Positions 55,072 to 63,283 are shown, counted from the first letter of the stretch. The stretch: 64,000 bases of DNA from AWTP1-13 sp050248715 (GCA_050248715.1 JBFWRV010000029.1:1-64000); one strand, 5' to 3'. Numbers and translations: made by a program. The notes: generated by a model not told the origin, from the sequence alone.

Positions 55072-55224
55072 CCAAGTCTCCGTGTCGAGCCGTCCGCTTC
55101 TACCCCGAAGACGTAAGAACCAAGCCAAGTCGGCTACTTCGGTTCCGTGCCGGGTCGAGACGCATGCACCCTAGCATGGAGCGTGGTCGTCGGGGTGCCG
55201 CGATCGCACCGCTCCAGCGCGAGA

Positions 55225-56271
55225 TCAATCGATGACGTGATACCCGCCGTCGACATAGAGCGTGTCGCCGGTGATCAGGCGTGCGGCGTCGTGAGCCAGA
55301 AAGGCCGTCGCAGCCCCAACGTCGTCGATGCTTACGAGACTGCGCGCCGGCGCCTTCGCTTTCGCCTTCTCGAGCAGCCGATCGAACTCAGGGATTCCGG
55401 AGGCCGCCCGCGTCGCCAATGGCCCAGGAGAAATAGCATGCACGCGAATACCCTTGGGCCCAAGCTCGGCCGCGATGTAGCGAACGGCGCTTTCCAGCGC
55501 CGCCTTGGCGACGCCCATGATGTTGTAGTTCTTAACCACCATCTGGCTGCCGTAGTAGGTCATGGTGAAGAGGCTACCGCCCTTGCGCATGAGCGGCTCG
55601 GCGAGGTGCGCCATCCGGATGAAGGTCCAGCACGACACATCCAGGGTGGTGAGGAACCCCTCGCGCGACACATCGACCACGCGCCCCTGCAGCGCCTCCT
55701 TCGGTGAGAAGGCGATTGAGTGAACGACAAAATCGATCTTCCCCCACTCTGCAGCGATACGCTCGAACACCGCCTCCATCTGACCGGGGACGCCAACATC
55801 TAGAGGCATGAGGATCGGCGCCTCCAGCGCACGGGCGAGCGGCTCGACGTATTTCTTTGCCTTGTCGTTGAGATAGGTGATGGCGACCTCGGCCCCGAAG
55901 GCTCTGAACGCCTTGGCGCAACCCCACGCGATGGACTGATCGTTGGCGATGCCGACGATGAGTCCTCGCTTGCCTTCGAGGAGCTTCGCCTTGACGGTTG
56001 GGAGCCTTATGTTCGTTCCAGTCTTGAGTTCCTGTTCTTTCAGATACCGCTCGGCCGCCGCCGCGAGCTGGCGGAACGCTTGGCGCCGATCCTTGGCGTT
56101 TTCGACTTGCGATATCTTGCGGCCGTTGATGCGCAAGTCTCCCTCACCCCACGGGGCGACCTTGATCTTGAGTTTATAGTCGCCAGCCGTGGCCAAGAAT
56201 TCTTGCACCGTTGCGCCCTTGCCCATGGGCAGGCTGTTATCCGGCTTCCATTCGAGGTTGCCAATGGCCAT
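55225..56271 (-). CDS. fabI: Enoyl-ACP reductase FabI with an N-terminal extension
   Basis: The C-terminal 250 residues are FabI: GKRGLIVGIANDQSIAWGCA (NAD site), HSIAFSPKEAL, TYYGSQMVV and the Y-x6-K catalytic motif in NYNIMGVAKAALES, ending in GGYHVID. It reduces enoyl-ACP in fatty-acid synthesis. Residues 1-95 are extra: ATVQEFLATAGDYKLKIKV, then a charged helix with DRRQAFRQLAAAAERYLKEQ. No ATG or GTG lies between this and the FabI fold, so the two parts form one reading frame. I do not recognise the extension. Confidence 0.85.
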   Translation of the reverse strand: MAIGNLEWKPDNSLPMGKGATVQEFLATAGDYKLKIKVAPWGEGDLRINGRKISQVENAKDRRQAFRQLAAAAERYLKEQELKTGTNIRLPTVKAKLLEGKRGLIVGIANDQSIAWGCAKAFRAFGAEVAITYLNDKAKKYVEPLARALEAPILMPLDVGVPGQMEAVFERIAAEWGKIDFVVHSIAFSPKEALQGRVVDVSREGFLTTLDVSCWTFIRMAHLAEPLMRKGGSLFTMTYYGSQMVVKNYNIMGVAKAALESAVRYIAAELGPKGIRVHAISPGPLATRAASGIPEFDRLLEKAKAKAPARSLVSIDDVGAATAFLAHDAARLITGDTLYVDGGYHVID

Positions 56272-56312
56272 GTGCGTCGAGCCCCAAAGCAGTCGCGTCT
56301 GGTTGCCAGGAG

Positions 56313-56534
56313 TTAGGAATGTGCGGTCAGGCCAAACCAAGCCAGCAGGCCGGCAATCACGCAGGCCACCCAGCTTGCCCACAGGGGGATTTCCGTTCTG
56401 CCCACCAGGATTGGCCAGCCGGATAGCGCCCGCAGCAGCTGCAACACCGCGACGATGGCGAAGATGCCGCCGGCCAGTCGTGCAAAGGCAATCGGATCCA
56501 AGTTTGTTTGCTCCATCGAGGCCGGCAAAGTCAC
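56313..56534 (-). CDS. Small membrane protein (73 residues)
   Basis: The protein has two hydrophobic helices (FARLAGGIFAIVAVLQLLRA and ASWVACVIAGLLAWFGLTA) separated by about 15 residues. A GTG at 56534 has GGAAGG about 8 bases upstream; an ATG at 56516 is an alternative. It lies 41 bases before the FabI gene on the same strand. No family recognised. Confidence 0.5.
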   Translation of the reverse strand: MTLPASMEQTNLDPIAFARLAGGIFAIVAVLQLLRALSGWPILVGRTEIPLWASWVACVIAGLLAWFGLTAHS

Positions 56535-56570
56535 TCCGTCGCCTTCCCGATCAGCCCCTCATTGTCGACC

Positions 56571-56921
56571 CTATTGGGCGAGGACAGTTGGCGGAACGTT
56601 GGGGGGAAGACCGCTTCTGGTCGCGGCATGCGCTGCCGGCGTAATCGCAGGCGCTCTTGTCGATCGCCGCCGCTTCGCCGCCACGGCTAGTTCAGCACAA
56701 AGGGCCGCGATGGCGACAAGGCCAAGCGAGACCAGGACGGCCGGCAGCCAAGCAGACCCATCGGTCTGCTGTCCACCGGATGCCAGGAGGAACGCCATCC
56801 CACCTGCAATGCCGAGGACGAGCGTTCGGCGCGCGAGCCGGCGTCGCCAAGTCAGCCATGCGAACATGGAGACGAGAACGCACACTAAGGCCGCTGCGCC
56901 GATGAACCCTGACGGAGCCAT
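56571..56921 (-). CDS. Hypothetical membrane protein (116 residues)
   Basis: There are probably three helices (FIGAALVCVLVSMFAWLTW-like, LVLGIAGGMAFLLAS and AVLVSLGLVAIAALCAEL) separated by basic loops such as WRRRLARR. The C-terminal 30 residues are Ala/Pro-rich. It lies between the small membrane protein and a secreted Tyr/Trp/Gly-rich protein, all on one strand. The reading frame is likely real but unsupported by recognised homology. Confidence 0.45.
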   Translation of the reverse strand: MAPSGFIGAAALVCVLVSMFAWLTWRRRLARRTLVLGIAGGMAFLLASGGQQTDGSAWLPAVLVSLGLVAIAALCAELAVAAKRRRSTRAPAITPAAHAATRSGLPPNVPPTVLAQ

Positions 56922-56930
56922 GCTCGCGCC

Positions 56931-57212
56931 CTACCAGCGACGCCATCCGCCGCGCCAGCCCCATGCACGCCCGCCCCATGCACGCCCGCCCCATGCGCGC
57001 CAACCCCACACGCGCGGACGGTAGAAGCCGCCGTAGGCAAATCGCGGCCGATAGTACGAGCGGTACAACGGTCGGTAGGCATAGCCGTAGACACGCGGTG
57101 CATAGCAGCTCCGGTATCCATAGCCATACCATCCGTAAGCTGAAGCTGACGTGCTGCTGATAGGCAGCAGCAACGGCGCAACCACAAGACCGGCAAGGGC
57201 GAGTCCGCGCAT
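56931..57212 (-). CDS. Secreted Tyr/Gly/Trp/Arg-rich repeat protein
   Basis: The 93-residue protein has a signal peptide (MRGLALAGLVVAPLLLPISS) and a mature part of low complexity: YGWYGYGYRS, VYGYAYRP, YRPRVWGW and tandem WGGRA units near the C-terminus. It resembles small secreted proteins of many Hyphomicrobiales, some of which are called sulfur-globule-like. The ATG at 57212 has GGAG 6 bases upstream. The repeat units are also visible in DNA (15-base repeats, 56959-57003). Function unknown. Confidence 0.6.
   Translation of the reverse strand: MRGLALAGLVVAPLLLPISSTSASAYGWYGYGYRSCYAPRVYGYAYRPLYRSYYRPRFAYGGFYRPRVWGWRAWGGRAWGGRAWGWRGGWRRW
56959..57003. repeat. 15-bp tandem repeat in the secreted protein gene
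   Basis: CCCCATGCACGCCCG occurs at 56959-56973 and again at 56974-56988, with a partial third unit at 56989-57003. It encodes repeats such as GGRAW on the minus strand. Such in-frame minisatellites change length by slippage. Confidence 0.7.
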
Positions 57213-57400
57213 GACACACTCCACTGAGGCACTCCGGACTCAGCAGAATTCCACCGCTGCGGAACGAGGTCACTTAGGAGTAATATCGAAGGTAAACGCG
57301 GTACAACCCGGACTCTCGCCAGGATGAGCAATGCTCGCGTTAACCTAGCGGAACAGCTCTGTGCGAAGACCTCTCGCTGGTCCCCTCGGCCTCGAGCGGC

Positions 57401-57834
57401 CTACTTGCAGATGAGCACAGGCACGGAGCTATGGGTCAGGACGCGCGATGCCTGGCTGCCGAGCAGCGCGCGTTCGAACCCGCGCCGCCCGTGGGATGCC
57501 AGGACGATCAGATCGCATCCTCTCGTCTTGGCGGCTTGCAGGATGCCTTCGGCAGCATAGTCCTTGACGTGCACTGTCGCGCACTCGACGTCCATGTCCT
57601 TTGCGATCCTATCAACGGCGCTCAGGATTTTGCCGCGGTCTCCCCGGCGGCTCTTTCAAAGGCATCGAAGGGGAAGACGACGGTGCCGTGGCAGGTGCGT
57701 GCGGCTGCCCAGGGCTCCGATCCGGTTACTGCGGTTGCCTTCGCATGGAAGCCCTTGGCGAGCTCCAATCCCGCCCTGACCGCCTTCTCAGACAGTTTCG
57801 AGCCATCTGTCGCTATCAAGATGTGCCGATACAT
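57401..57834 (-). pseudogene. Universal stress protein UspA-type, single-base frameshift
   Basis: The first 70 codons (MYRHILIATDGSKLSEKAV ... GETAAKS) stop at 57622. The rest, VKDYAAEGILQAAKTRGCDL and the ATP-loop block SHGRRGFERALLGSQASRVL, lies in the next frame up to 57401. Adding one base to the A-run around 57628-57631 restores AAKILSAVDRIAKDMDVE. The span of 434 bases is one short of a multiple of three. The change is in a homopolymer, so a sequencing error is as likely as a true mutation. Confidence 0.75.
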
Positions 57835-58171
57835 GGAGCATGCTCACTACGTTCCCAGCTGCTCCATCCGTTGCTGCGGGAGCCGACTCTACGCGGCCGT
57901 CCGCGATGAGAACAGCCTAGTGCACCCAACAAATCAGTATCGCGCCACCCATCACATCGGCACGAATCCCGAGACGTGCGCGGGTGTCACCGCCGCGGCG
58001 GGCTGCGTACCGCAGCATAGGTCGGACGATGTGGGTCAAACCCGGGAATCGGCACCAGCCCACGGCATGTCCGCGGCAACCCGGCCAGTATCCCGGCGCC
58101 GTCCCGCTCTGTAGCAACCCCCGCGCAGCCCGTGATAAGACATGGCGCCGCCCGCCCCCCGGAGCCCCGCC
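57835..58171. other. Intergenic region without a visible gene
   Basis: This 337-base gap between the divergent universal stress and methyltransferase genes is GC-rich. No frame shows protein-like composition, and no hairpin with a U-tract was seen. It should contain promoters for both neighbours. Confidence 0.3.
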
Positions 58172-58969
58172 ATGAACAAGTCCCTCGTGCAGCAGCAGTT
58201 CGGTGCGCACGCCGCGGCGTACGCAACCTCGTCCGTGCACGCCAAGGGCGCGAGCCTCGGCCGTCTGGTCGAGCTTGTGCGGCCCGCGCGGCACTGGCAG
58301 GCGCTCGACATCGCCACCGGTGCGGGGCACACCGCCGGGGCGTTCGCGCCCCACGTCGCCCGCGTCGTCGCCAGCGATCTCACCGACGAGATGCTGGCCC
58401 AGGCGCAAAAGCTCGCTGCGGCCAACGGCTACGCCAACATGGAGACGGCGCATGCCGACGCCGAGGCGCTCCCCTTCGCCGATGCCAGCTTCGATCTCGT
58501 CACCTGCCGCATCGCCCCGCATCACTTCCCGGACATCCCGACGTTCGTCGCCGAGGTCTGGCGCGTGCTGAAAGGTGGCGGCACGTTCGCGCTCGTCGAC
58601 AACATCGCGCCGGACGCACTCTCCACGCCCGGCTTCTCGCCCACCGAGTTGCAGGAGGCCGCTTACAGCTACAACACCTTCGAGAAGCTGCGCGACCCGA
58701 GCCACGGCCGCTGCCTCGGGATGGCGGAGTGGAGCGACCTGCTGCGCGCCCGCGGGTTCGGGCTCGTGCACACGGAGCGCCTGCCCAAGGACATGGAGTT
58801 CGAGCCCTGGGTGGAGCGCATGAGCGTCGCCGCCGGCGATGTCGCCCGCCTGCACGCCATGCTGACCGACGGCTCGCCCGCGCTCAAAGCCTTCCTCAGG
58901 CCTCGCGCCGCGAACGGTGATCTCGTCTTCACCCTCGACGAAGCCATCCTCATCGCCGCCAAGCCGTAG
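58172..58969 (+). CDS. Class I SAM-dependent methyltransferase
   Basis: The 265-residue enzyme has motif I ALDIATGAGHTAGAFAP, the acidic residue after strand 2 (VVASDLTDEML), motif II/III ALPFADASFDLVTCRIAPHH, and RVLKGGGTFALVDN. It belongs to the Methyltransf_11/UbiE-like group. The substrate is unknown. The ATG at 58172 has GGAG 7 bases upstream. Confidence 0.88.
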   Translation: MNKSLVQQQFGAHAAAYATSSVHAKGASLGRLVELVRPARHWQALDIATGAGHTAGAFAPHVARVVASDLTDEMLAQAQKLAAANGYANMETAHADAEALPFADASFDLVTCRIAPHHFPDIPTFVAEVWRVLKGGGTFALVDNIAPDALSTPGFSPTELQEAAYSYNTFEKLRDPSHGRCLGMAEWSDLLRARGFGLVHTERLPKDMEFEPWVERMSVAAGDVARLHAMLTDGSPALKAFLRPRAANGDLVFTLDEAILIAAKP

Positions 58970-59273
58970 CCGTCACTTCCCTAACCTGCCATTCCGGAAT
59001 TTCGCGAAGCGAAGTATCCGGAACCCAGAACCCCGAACTCGGCGCGTGAGGCTGGCCCCCTGGGTTCCGGCTCTCCGGCTATCGCCCTCGCCGGAGTGAC
59101 AAAGCGGGCCGGGCGGTGTCTGCCTTCTTGAAGTTTTAACGCGACTGCGCTTATAGTGCGCCCGCTATGCAGACAGTCCTTCACATCGAGATCGCCCGGC
59201 GAATTACATCCCCGGTTGCCTGAGGGCGCCGGGCCGTAGCCGTTTTCGCGATCGACGTGTGAGGACTTTTCCC
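58970..59273. repeat. Intergenic region with an interspersed palindromic element
   Basis: CCGGAACCCAG (59018-59028) pairs exactly with CTGGGTTCCGG (59060-59070). Around it are TTCCGGAATTTCGCGAAGCGAA and two CTCCGG/CCGGAG pairs. A related segment (AATTTCGCG, GAGCGAAGCGAA, CCGGAACCC) lies at 60759-60815. The remainder, 59096-59273, shows nothing more than promoter-sized sequence before the ACT-type gene. Confidence 0.5.
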
Positions 59274-59582
59274 ATGACATTGCAATCTGTTGCCGCGGGC
59301 GCCGAGGCGTCCCGCGATGCCGTTCGAACCGTTCGCGCCTTCTTCTTCGTCACCGCCCCGGCCGATCCGGGGCTCCTGCCCCGGCTGATCGAGCCGGTGG
59401 CCAAGCTTGGCGCCGTGCCCTCGCGGGTGCACGCCTCGCGCGAGTCGGGCGATGGCAGTGAGCTCAGCGTGGATCTGAGGCTCGCGGGCGTGGCTCCGCG
59501 AACCGCCGAGCTCGTCGAGTATGCGCTGCGGGCTGTGGTCGGCGTGCGTCAGGTGATGGCGGTCGTCGAATCCGAGGCCTGA
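59274..59582 (+). CDS. ACT-like domain small protein
   Basis: The 102-residue protein resembles the regulatory ACT fold: RAFFFVTAPADPGLLPRLIE, then a predicted strand-rich segment ELSVDLRLAGVAPRTAELVE and VVGVRQVMAVVES at the end. Such small proteins occur free-standing near amino-acid genes, but no enzyme lies alongside. The ATG at 59274 is preferred over a GTG at 59259. Confidence 0.6.
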   Translation: MTLQSVAAGAEASRDAVRTVRAFFFVTAPADPGLLPRLIEPVAKLGAVPSRVHASRESGDGSELSVDLRLAGVAPRTAELVEYALRAVVGVRQVMAVVESEA

Positions 59583-59655
59583 CGGCGCGCGTCGCCCCTG
59601 GCTCCTGCCGGCGCCAGCGCTTATCTCTCTAAGCGGGGCGGCGCGCGAGGCGGGT

Positions 59656-60072
59656 ATGGCTGGCGGCAAGGACTGGAGCAGACGTCGGGCGCCAAGCCTT
59701 GCCGACCTGGAGGAGCTGGCGGCTGCCGCCTGGGCGCGGCTGCCGCGGGAATTCCGCGACCTGTCCCGCGATGTCGTCATCCGTGTCGAGGACTACGCGA
59801 CGGACGAGGTTCTGCGCGAGCTGGGCCTGGAGAGCCCGTTCGATCTGATGGGGCTCTATCAGGGCGTCAGCTTCGACAAGAAGAGCGTCATGGACCCGAT
59901 TCGGATGCCCGATATGGTATTCCTCTACCGGCGCGCGCTGCTGGACTACTGGGCCGAGGGCGAGGAGACCCTGGGCGACCTCGTGACCCACGTCCTCGTG
60001 CACGAGATCGGCCATCATTTCGGCCTGTCGGACGCCGACATGGAGCAGATCGAAGTGTCCGTCGGCGACTGA
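59656..60072 (+). CDS. Metallopeptidase-like protein (Zincin_1 type, HEIGHH)
   Basis: The 138-residue protein carries the zinc-binding VLVHEIGHHFGLSDADMEQIE (HExxH, with the third ligand likely Asp or Glu downstream). It shows the conserved Zincin_1 blocks LMGLYQGVSF and RMPDMVFLYRRALL. The family's peptidase activity is unproven in most members. A GAGGCGGG site precedes ATG 59656. A second HExxH protein follows by about 75 bases. Confidence 0.85.
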   Translation: MAGGKDWSRRRAPSLADLEELAAAAWARLPREFRDLSRDVVIRVEDYATDEVLRELGLESPFDLMGLYQGVSFDKKSVMDPIRMPDMVFLYRRALLDYWAEGEETLGDLVTHVLVHEIGHHFGLSDADMEQIEVSVGD

Positions 60073-60146
60073 GTTTGCCACACCTCCGGGCCGACCGGCC
60101 TGCAGCGCCAAGCCTCAGGTTGCTTTCCGCAGGCGGACGCGACAAG

Positions 60147-60719
60147 GTGGCGACCAAGCGACGGACCAAGAAGGGCACACAGGCCTTGTGGGGCATCGAC
60201 CTCCTATTGCGACCGCTTCGGCACAGGGCGCTGTTGCCGCTCGCCCTGGTGTTGGCCGCTGCCGGCTGGGCCGATGCACTCGCTGGCCCCACGCCTGAGG
60301 AATACGTGGCGCACGTCGGCGGCGATGCCAAGATCGTCGGCCCCGGCGATCTGCGGCTCGACGGCCGCAAGCTGTTCTGCGGCCAGCGTCCGACCGTGCT
60401 CGACAACAATCTCGACGACTACGGAGCGGCTTATCCGGGCTTCCTCATCCTGAACCCCCGGCTCCTCGGCAAAGTGTCGACGCCCGTCAAGATGTGGATC
60501 TATGCGCACGAATGTGGCCACCAGTTCCGCGGCCCCGACGAGGAGACGGCGGACTGCTTCGCCGTGCAACGCGGGCGCCGCCAGGGCTGGCTGACGCCGG
60601 AGGGACTGGAGGAGGTTTGTCGCTTCATCGCCCCGGCCAAGGGCGACTCCATGCACTTCTCGGGCTCGCATCGCTGCGAGATCATGCGCAAGTGCTACGT
60701 CGACCCCGGCATCCGGTAG
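60147..60719 (+). CDS. Secreted HExxH-motif hypothetical protein
   Basis: The 190-residue protein has a basic N-terminus and a hydrophobic signal (LLPLALVLAAAGWADALAG). It also has the zinc-type motif YAHECGHQFRGPDEETADCF, where HECGH plus ETAD fits the HExxH...ExxA/D layout of gluzincins. Four to five other Cys (LFCGQ, VCRFI, HRCEIM, KCYV) suggest disulfides. The start is a GTG at 60147; a TTG at 60075 is also in frame. I recognise no named family. Confidence 0.55.
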   Translation: MATKRRTKKGTQALWGIDLLLRPLRHRALLPLALVLAAAGWADALAGPTPEEYVAHVGGDAKIVGPGDLRLDGRKLFCGQRPTVLDNNLDDYGAAYPGFLILNPRLLGKVSTPVKMWIYAHECGHQFRGPDEETADCFAVQRGRRQGWLTPEGLEEVCRFIAPAKGDSMHFSGSHRCEIMRKCYVDPGIR

Positions 60720-60756
60720 CCGTTGCCTAGCAGGCCGGACCCGCTTGTTTTCATTC

Positions 60757-60830
60757 TAGAATTTCGCGCCGGCCCACGGGCTTGTCCCGAGCGAAGCGAA
60801 CCTCCGGAACCCGCGGGCCCCGGCGCACTC
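60757..60830. repeat. Interspersed palindromic element, copy 2
   Basis: The segment shares AATTTCGCG, GAGCGAAGCGAA and CCGGAACCC with the element at 58990-59070. It also contains CGGGCCCCGG-type complementarity. It lies between the converging HExxH and UPF0114 genes. Confidence 0.4.
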
Positions 60831-60844
60831 CAGCGCCGTCCGTC

Positions 60845-61420
60845 TCAATGCTTGGCGCGCTTGACGTCCAGCTGCCCCAGGCGGTCCACGTAGGCGATGC
60901 CGACGGCGGACAGAATGAAGGTAATGTGGATGATGGTCTGCCACATGACCCCCGCTTGCGTATACCGGCTGCCTTCCAGCCCGAGCGTGCCGGCCTCGAT
61001 GAAGGTCTTCAGCAGGTGGATCGAGGAGATGCCGATGATGGCCATCGCCAGCTTGATCTTCAGGACGCTGGCGTTGACGTGGTCGAGCCATTCCGGCTGG
61101 TCGGGATGGCCCTCCAGGCGCAGGCGCGAGACGAACGTCTCGTAGCCGCCGACGATCACCATCACCAGCAGGTTGGAGATCATCACCACATCGATCAGCG
61201 CCAGCACCAGGAGCATGATCTGCTGCTCGCTGAACGTGGTGGCGTGCAACATCAGGTGCCAGAGCTCCTTGAGGAACAGAACGACATAGACGCACTGGGC
61301 GACGATCAGCCCCAGATACAGCGGCACCTGCAGCCAGCGCGACCCGAAGATGAAGGTGGCCAGCAGGCGCAGATGCGCGCGGTCGCCGGGATGCTGCTCC
61401 TTACGGACAGTGTTGCTCAT
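60845..61420 (-). CDS. UPF0114 (YqhA-type) membrane protein
   Basis: The 191-residue protein belongs to the TIGR00645/UPF0114 family. It has four membrane segments: LQVPLYLGLIVAQCVYVVLF, MLLVLALIDVVMISNLLVMV, LAMAIIGISSIHLLKTFIEA and IIHITFILSAVGIAYVDRL. VGGYETFVSRL is the diagnostic stretch. Function unknown. It is convergent with the HExxH gene. Confidence 0.9.
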   Translation of the reverse strand: MSNTVRKEQHPGDRAHLRLLATFIFGSRWLQVPLYLGLIVAQCVYVVLFLKELWHLMLHATTFSEQQIMLLVLALIDVVMISNLLVMVIVGGYETFVSRLRLEGHPDQPEWLDHVNASVLKIKLAMAIIGISSIHLLKTFIEAGTLGLEGSRYTQAGVMWQTIIHITFILSAVGIAYVDRLGQLDVKRAKH

Positions 61421-61575
61421 GCGGAAGCGGGAAGCCTTCTATTGTCAGGGGCGCATTCGATAGCATCTGCCGGGCGGGTTCGGAAAGTGGGGGGCAGAGG
61501 TGGCCGCACGCGGTGGCATGCGGCCGTGCGCCGTCGGCGGCTGACGCGAGGCTGCCCGGGCGTGCGCCCGAGGGC

Positions 61576-62475
61576 TCAGGCGTTTCCGGCCATGCGCCCC
61601 GTTTCCCAACCGATCAGCGCCCGCTTGCGCGTCAGGCCCCAGTGATAGCCTCCGAGGCTGCCGTCGCCGCGCAGGACGCGATGGCAGGGCACCACGAACG
61701 AGATTGGATTGCGTCCCACGGCCGAGCCGACGGCACGGGAGGCCGCGGGGGCGCCGATGTGGCGGGCGATGTCCATGTAGCTCACCGCCCGGCCCATGGG
61801 GATCTTGAGCAGCGCCTCCCACACGCGCACATCGAAGTCGGTGCCGATCATGACGAGGCGAATCGGCTGCTCGCGGCCCCATTTCGACCCGAAGATCTGC
61901 CGCGCATGTGCGGTGGTTTTCTGCGGCGCCTCCCCATAGTGGGCCTTGGGCCAGCGTTGCATCATGTCGGCCAGCGCTTCCTGCCGCGTCTGACCCTTGT
62001 CCTCATCGACGAAGGCGAGGCCCGCCAGCCCCCGGTCCGTCGCGATCAGCAACGCCTCGCCGAAGGGCGAGGCGTGGAAGCCATAGGCCATGTCCAGGCC
62101 CTCGCCGCGGCGCTTGTACTCGCCGGGAGTCATAGCCTCGTGCGACACGAACAGGTCGTGCAGCCGCCCACCGCCGGAAAGCCCCACTTCCAGAGCGGCG
62201 TCGAACACGCTGGCTGAGCCCTGCAGCAGGCTGCGCGCGTGGTCGACGGTGATGGCCTGGACGAACTCCTTCGGAGAGAGCCCGCACCAGCGCTTGAAGA
62301 GCTTCTGGCAGTGTGCGGGGCTGAGGCCGAGGTGGGCGGCGAGCCGCTCCAGCGAGGGCTGCTCGGTCCAGGTTGCCGACAGGAAGGCAATGGCGCGGCG
62401 GATGTGCGCATAGTCGCCGGCGCGGTCGGCGCCGAGGGTCGTGGCGGCATCGGTGGTGATGGGTGTGTGAAGCAT
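61576..62475 (-). CDS. Ada-like protein: AraC-type DNA-binding domain plus O6-alkylguanine-DNA methyltransferase
   Basis: The 299-residue protein has an AraC/XylS helix-turn-helix pair (residues 25-120, LERLAAHLGLSPAHCQKLFK and ALEVGLSGGGRLHDLFVSHE). A methyltransferase domain ending in FVVPCHRVLRGDGSLGGYHW follows, where PCHR carries the acceptor Cys. It repairs O6-alkylguanine in DNA and may activate its own transcription. The N-terminal Ada Cys4 phosphotriester domain is missing, so any methyl-sensing switch must work differently. The ATG is at 62475. Confidence 0.92.
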   Translation of the reverse strand: MLHTPITTDAATTLGADRAGDYAHIRRAIAFLSATWTEQPSLERLAAHLGLSPAHCQKLFKRWCGLSPKEFVQAITVDHARSLLQGSASVFDAALEVGLSGGGRLHDLFVSHEAMTPGEYKRRGEGLDMAYGFHASPFGEALLIATDRGLAGLAFVDEDKGQTRQEALADMMQRWPKAHYGEAPQKTTAHARQIFGSKWGREQPIRLVMIGTDFDVRVWEALLKIPMGRAVSYMDIARHIGAPAASRAVGSAVGRNPISFVVPCHRVLRGDGSLGGYHWGLTRKRALIGWETGRMAGNA

Positions 62476-62600
62476 GGGTCCTTCTCGCGGTTGCTAGCGG
62501 CGATGACCCTCACTTAAGCCGCCCGCCCGGCCAGTTCGACCCGTTTCTTGTGGGTCTCGCGGGCGATGAGGCATGCGGCTCCAGCAAAGCGTACGGCTGT

Positions 62601-62646
62601 CATCCCGGTGCTTGCCTGCACCGGCGGAAGCCGGTGTCGTCGGGAT
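62601..62646. repeat. Palindromic intergenic element
   Basis: An outer pair ATCCCG (62602-62607) / CGGGAT (62641-62646) encloses a perfect 7-bp stem CACCGGC-GGAA-GCCGGTG (62619-62636) with a GNRA-type loop. It lies in the 264-base gap between the Ada-like and DUF2244 genes, which otherwise holds no gene. Confidence 0.55.
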
Positions 62647-62739
62647 CTGCCTCTCAATCTGCTCCGGCGCCATCTGATGGATGTATACCGGGCACAATGT
62701 CATGTATGACCACGGATCGCGAGTGCCGGCGTCAGACGA

Positions 62740-63243
62740 CTAAATCCGCACGCCGCCGCGCGCCTCCAGCAGCGCCCCCGACAGGGCCCGCGCGAGATCG
62801 CGACGCTCGTCGTCCGTCAGGAATCGACCGAAGACCTGCTCTTTGCCCTCGCACACGATCCCGAGGTCCGTGCGCCCATCCCCGCGCCGGCGCAGGCTGA
62901 CGCGGGCCCAGTAAGGGTTGCACTCGAACTGCTCGCGCCGGCCCGAGGGATGCACGCGCGTCCAGGTCAGCCGGAATGCGTCGAGTTCCAAGGTCTCGTA
63001 AAGTCGCCCTGAGCGGTAGTTGAGCCGGAACGCCAGATAGATCAGCGCGACGTCGAGCCCGAGGAAGCCCGCCACCGGCCAGGCGCCGGCCATGTAGAAA
63101 AGGAGCCCGGTGACGAAGCTTACTGCGCAGATCGCTGTCATCAGCACCAGGAAGCCCGCAGGTCCCAGGGAGCGATGCGGCGTGAGCACGGCACGAAACT
63201 GGCCGCCCGGCTCCGCTTGCGCTTGCTCCTGCTTTTCGGTCAT
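62740..63243 (-). CDS. DUF2244 family membrane protein
   Basis: The 167-residue protein has two membrane helices (LVLMTAICAVSFVTGLLFYM and AGFLGLDVALIYLAFRL) followed by a cytoplasmic domain with FECNPYWARVSL and FGRFLTDDERRDLARAL. The family is common in alphaproteobacteria and often sits near cytochrome oxidase or nth genes. Function unknown. It is divergent from nth with a 40-base gap. Confidence 0.92.
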   Translation of the reverse strand: MTEKQEQAQAEPGGQFRAVLTPHRSLGPAGFLVLMTAICAVSFVTGLLFYMAGAWPVAGFLGLDVALIYLAFRLNYRSGRLYETLELDAFRLTWTRVHPSGRREQFECNPYWARVSLRRRGDGRTDLGIVCEGKEQVFGRFLTDDERRDLARALSGALLEARGGVRI

Positions 63244-63283
63244 GACTGCACTCTAGCAACGCAACGAGCCCTCGCGAAGTCCG

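Noticed and set aside
57450..57500. GTTCGAACCC segment resembling a tRNA T-loop
   Set aside because: It lies inside the universal stress protein region and no cloverleaf could be built around it.
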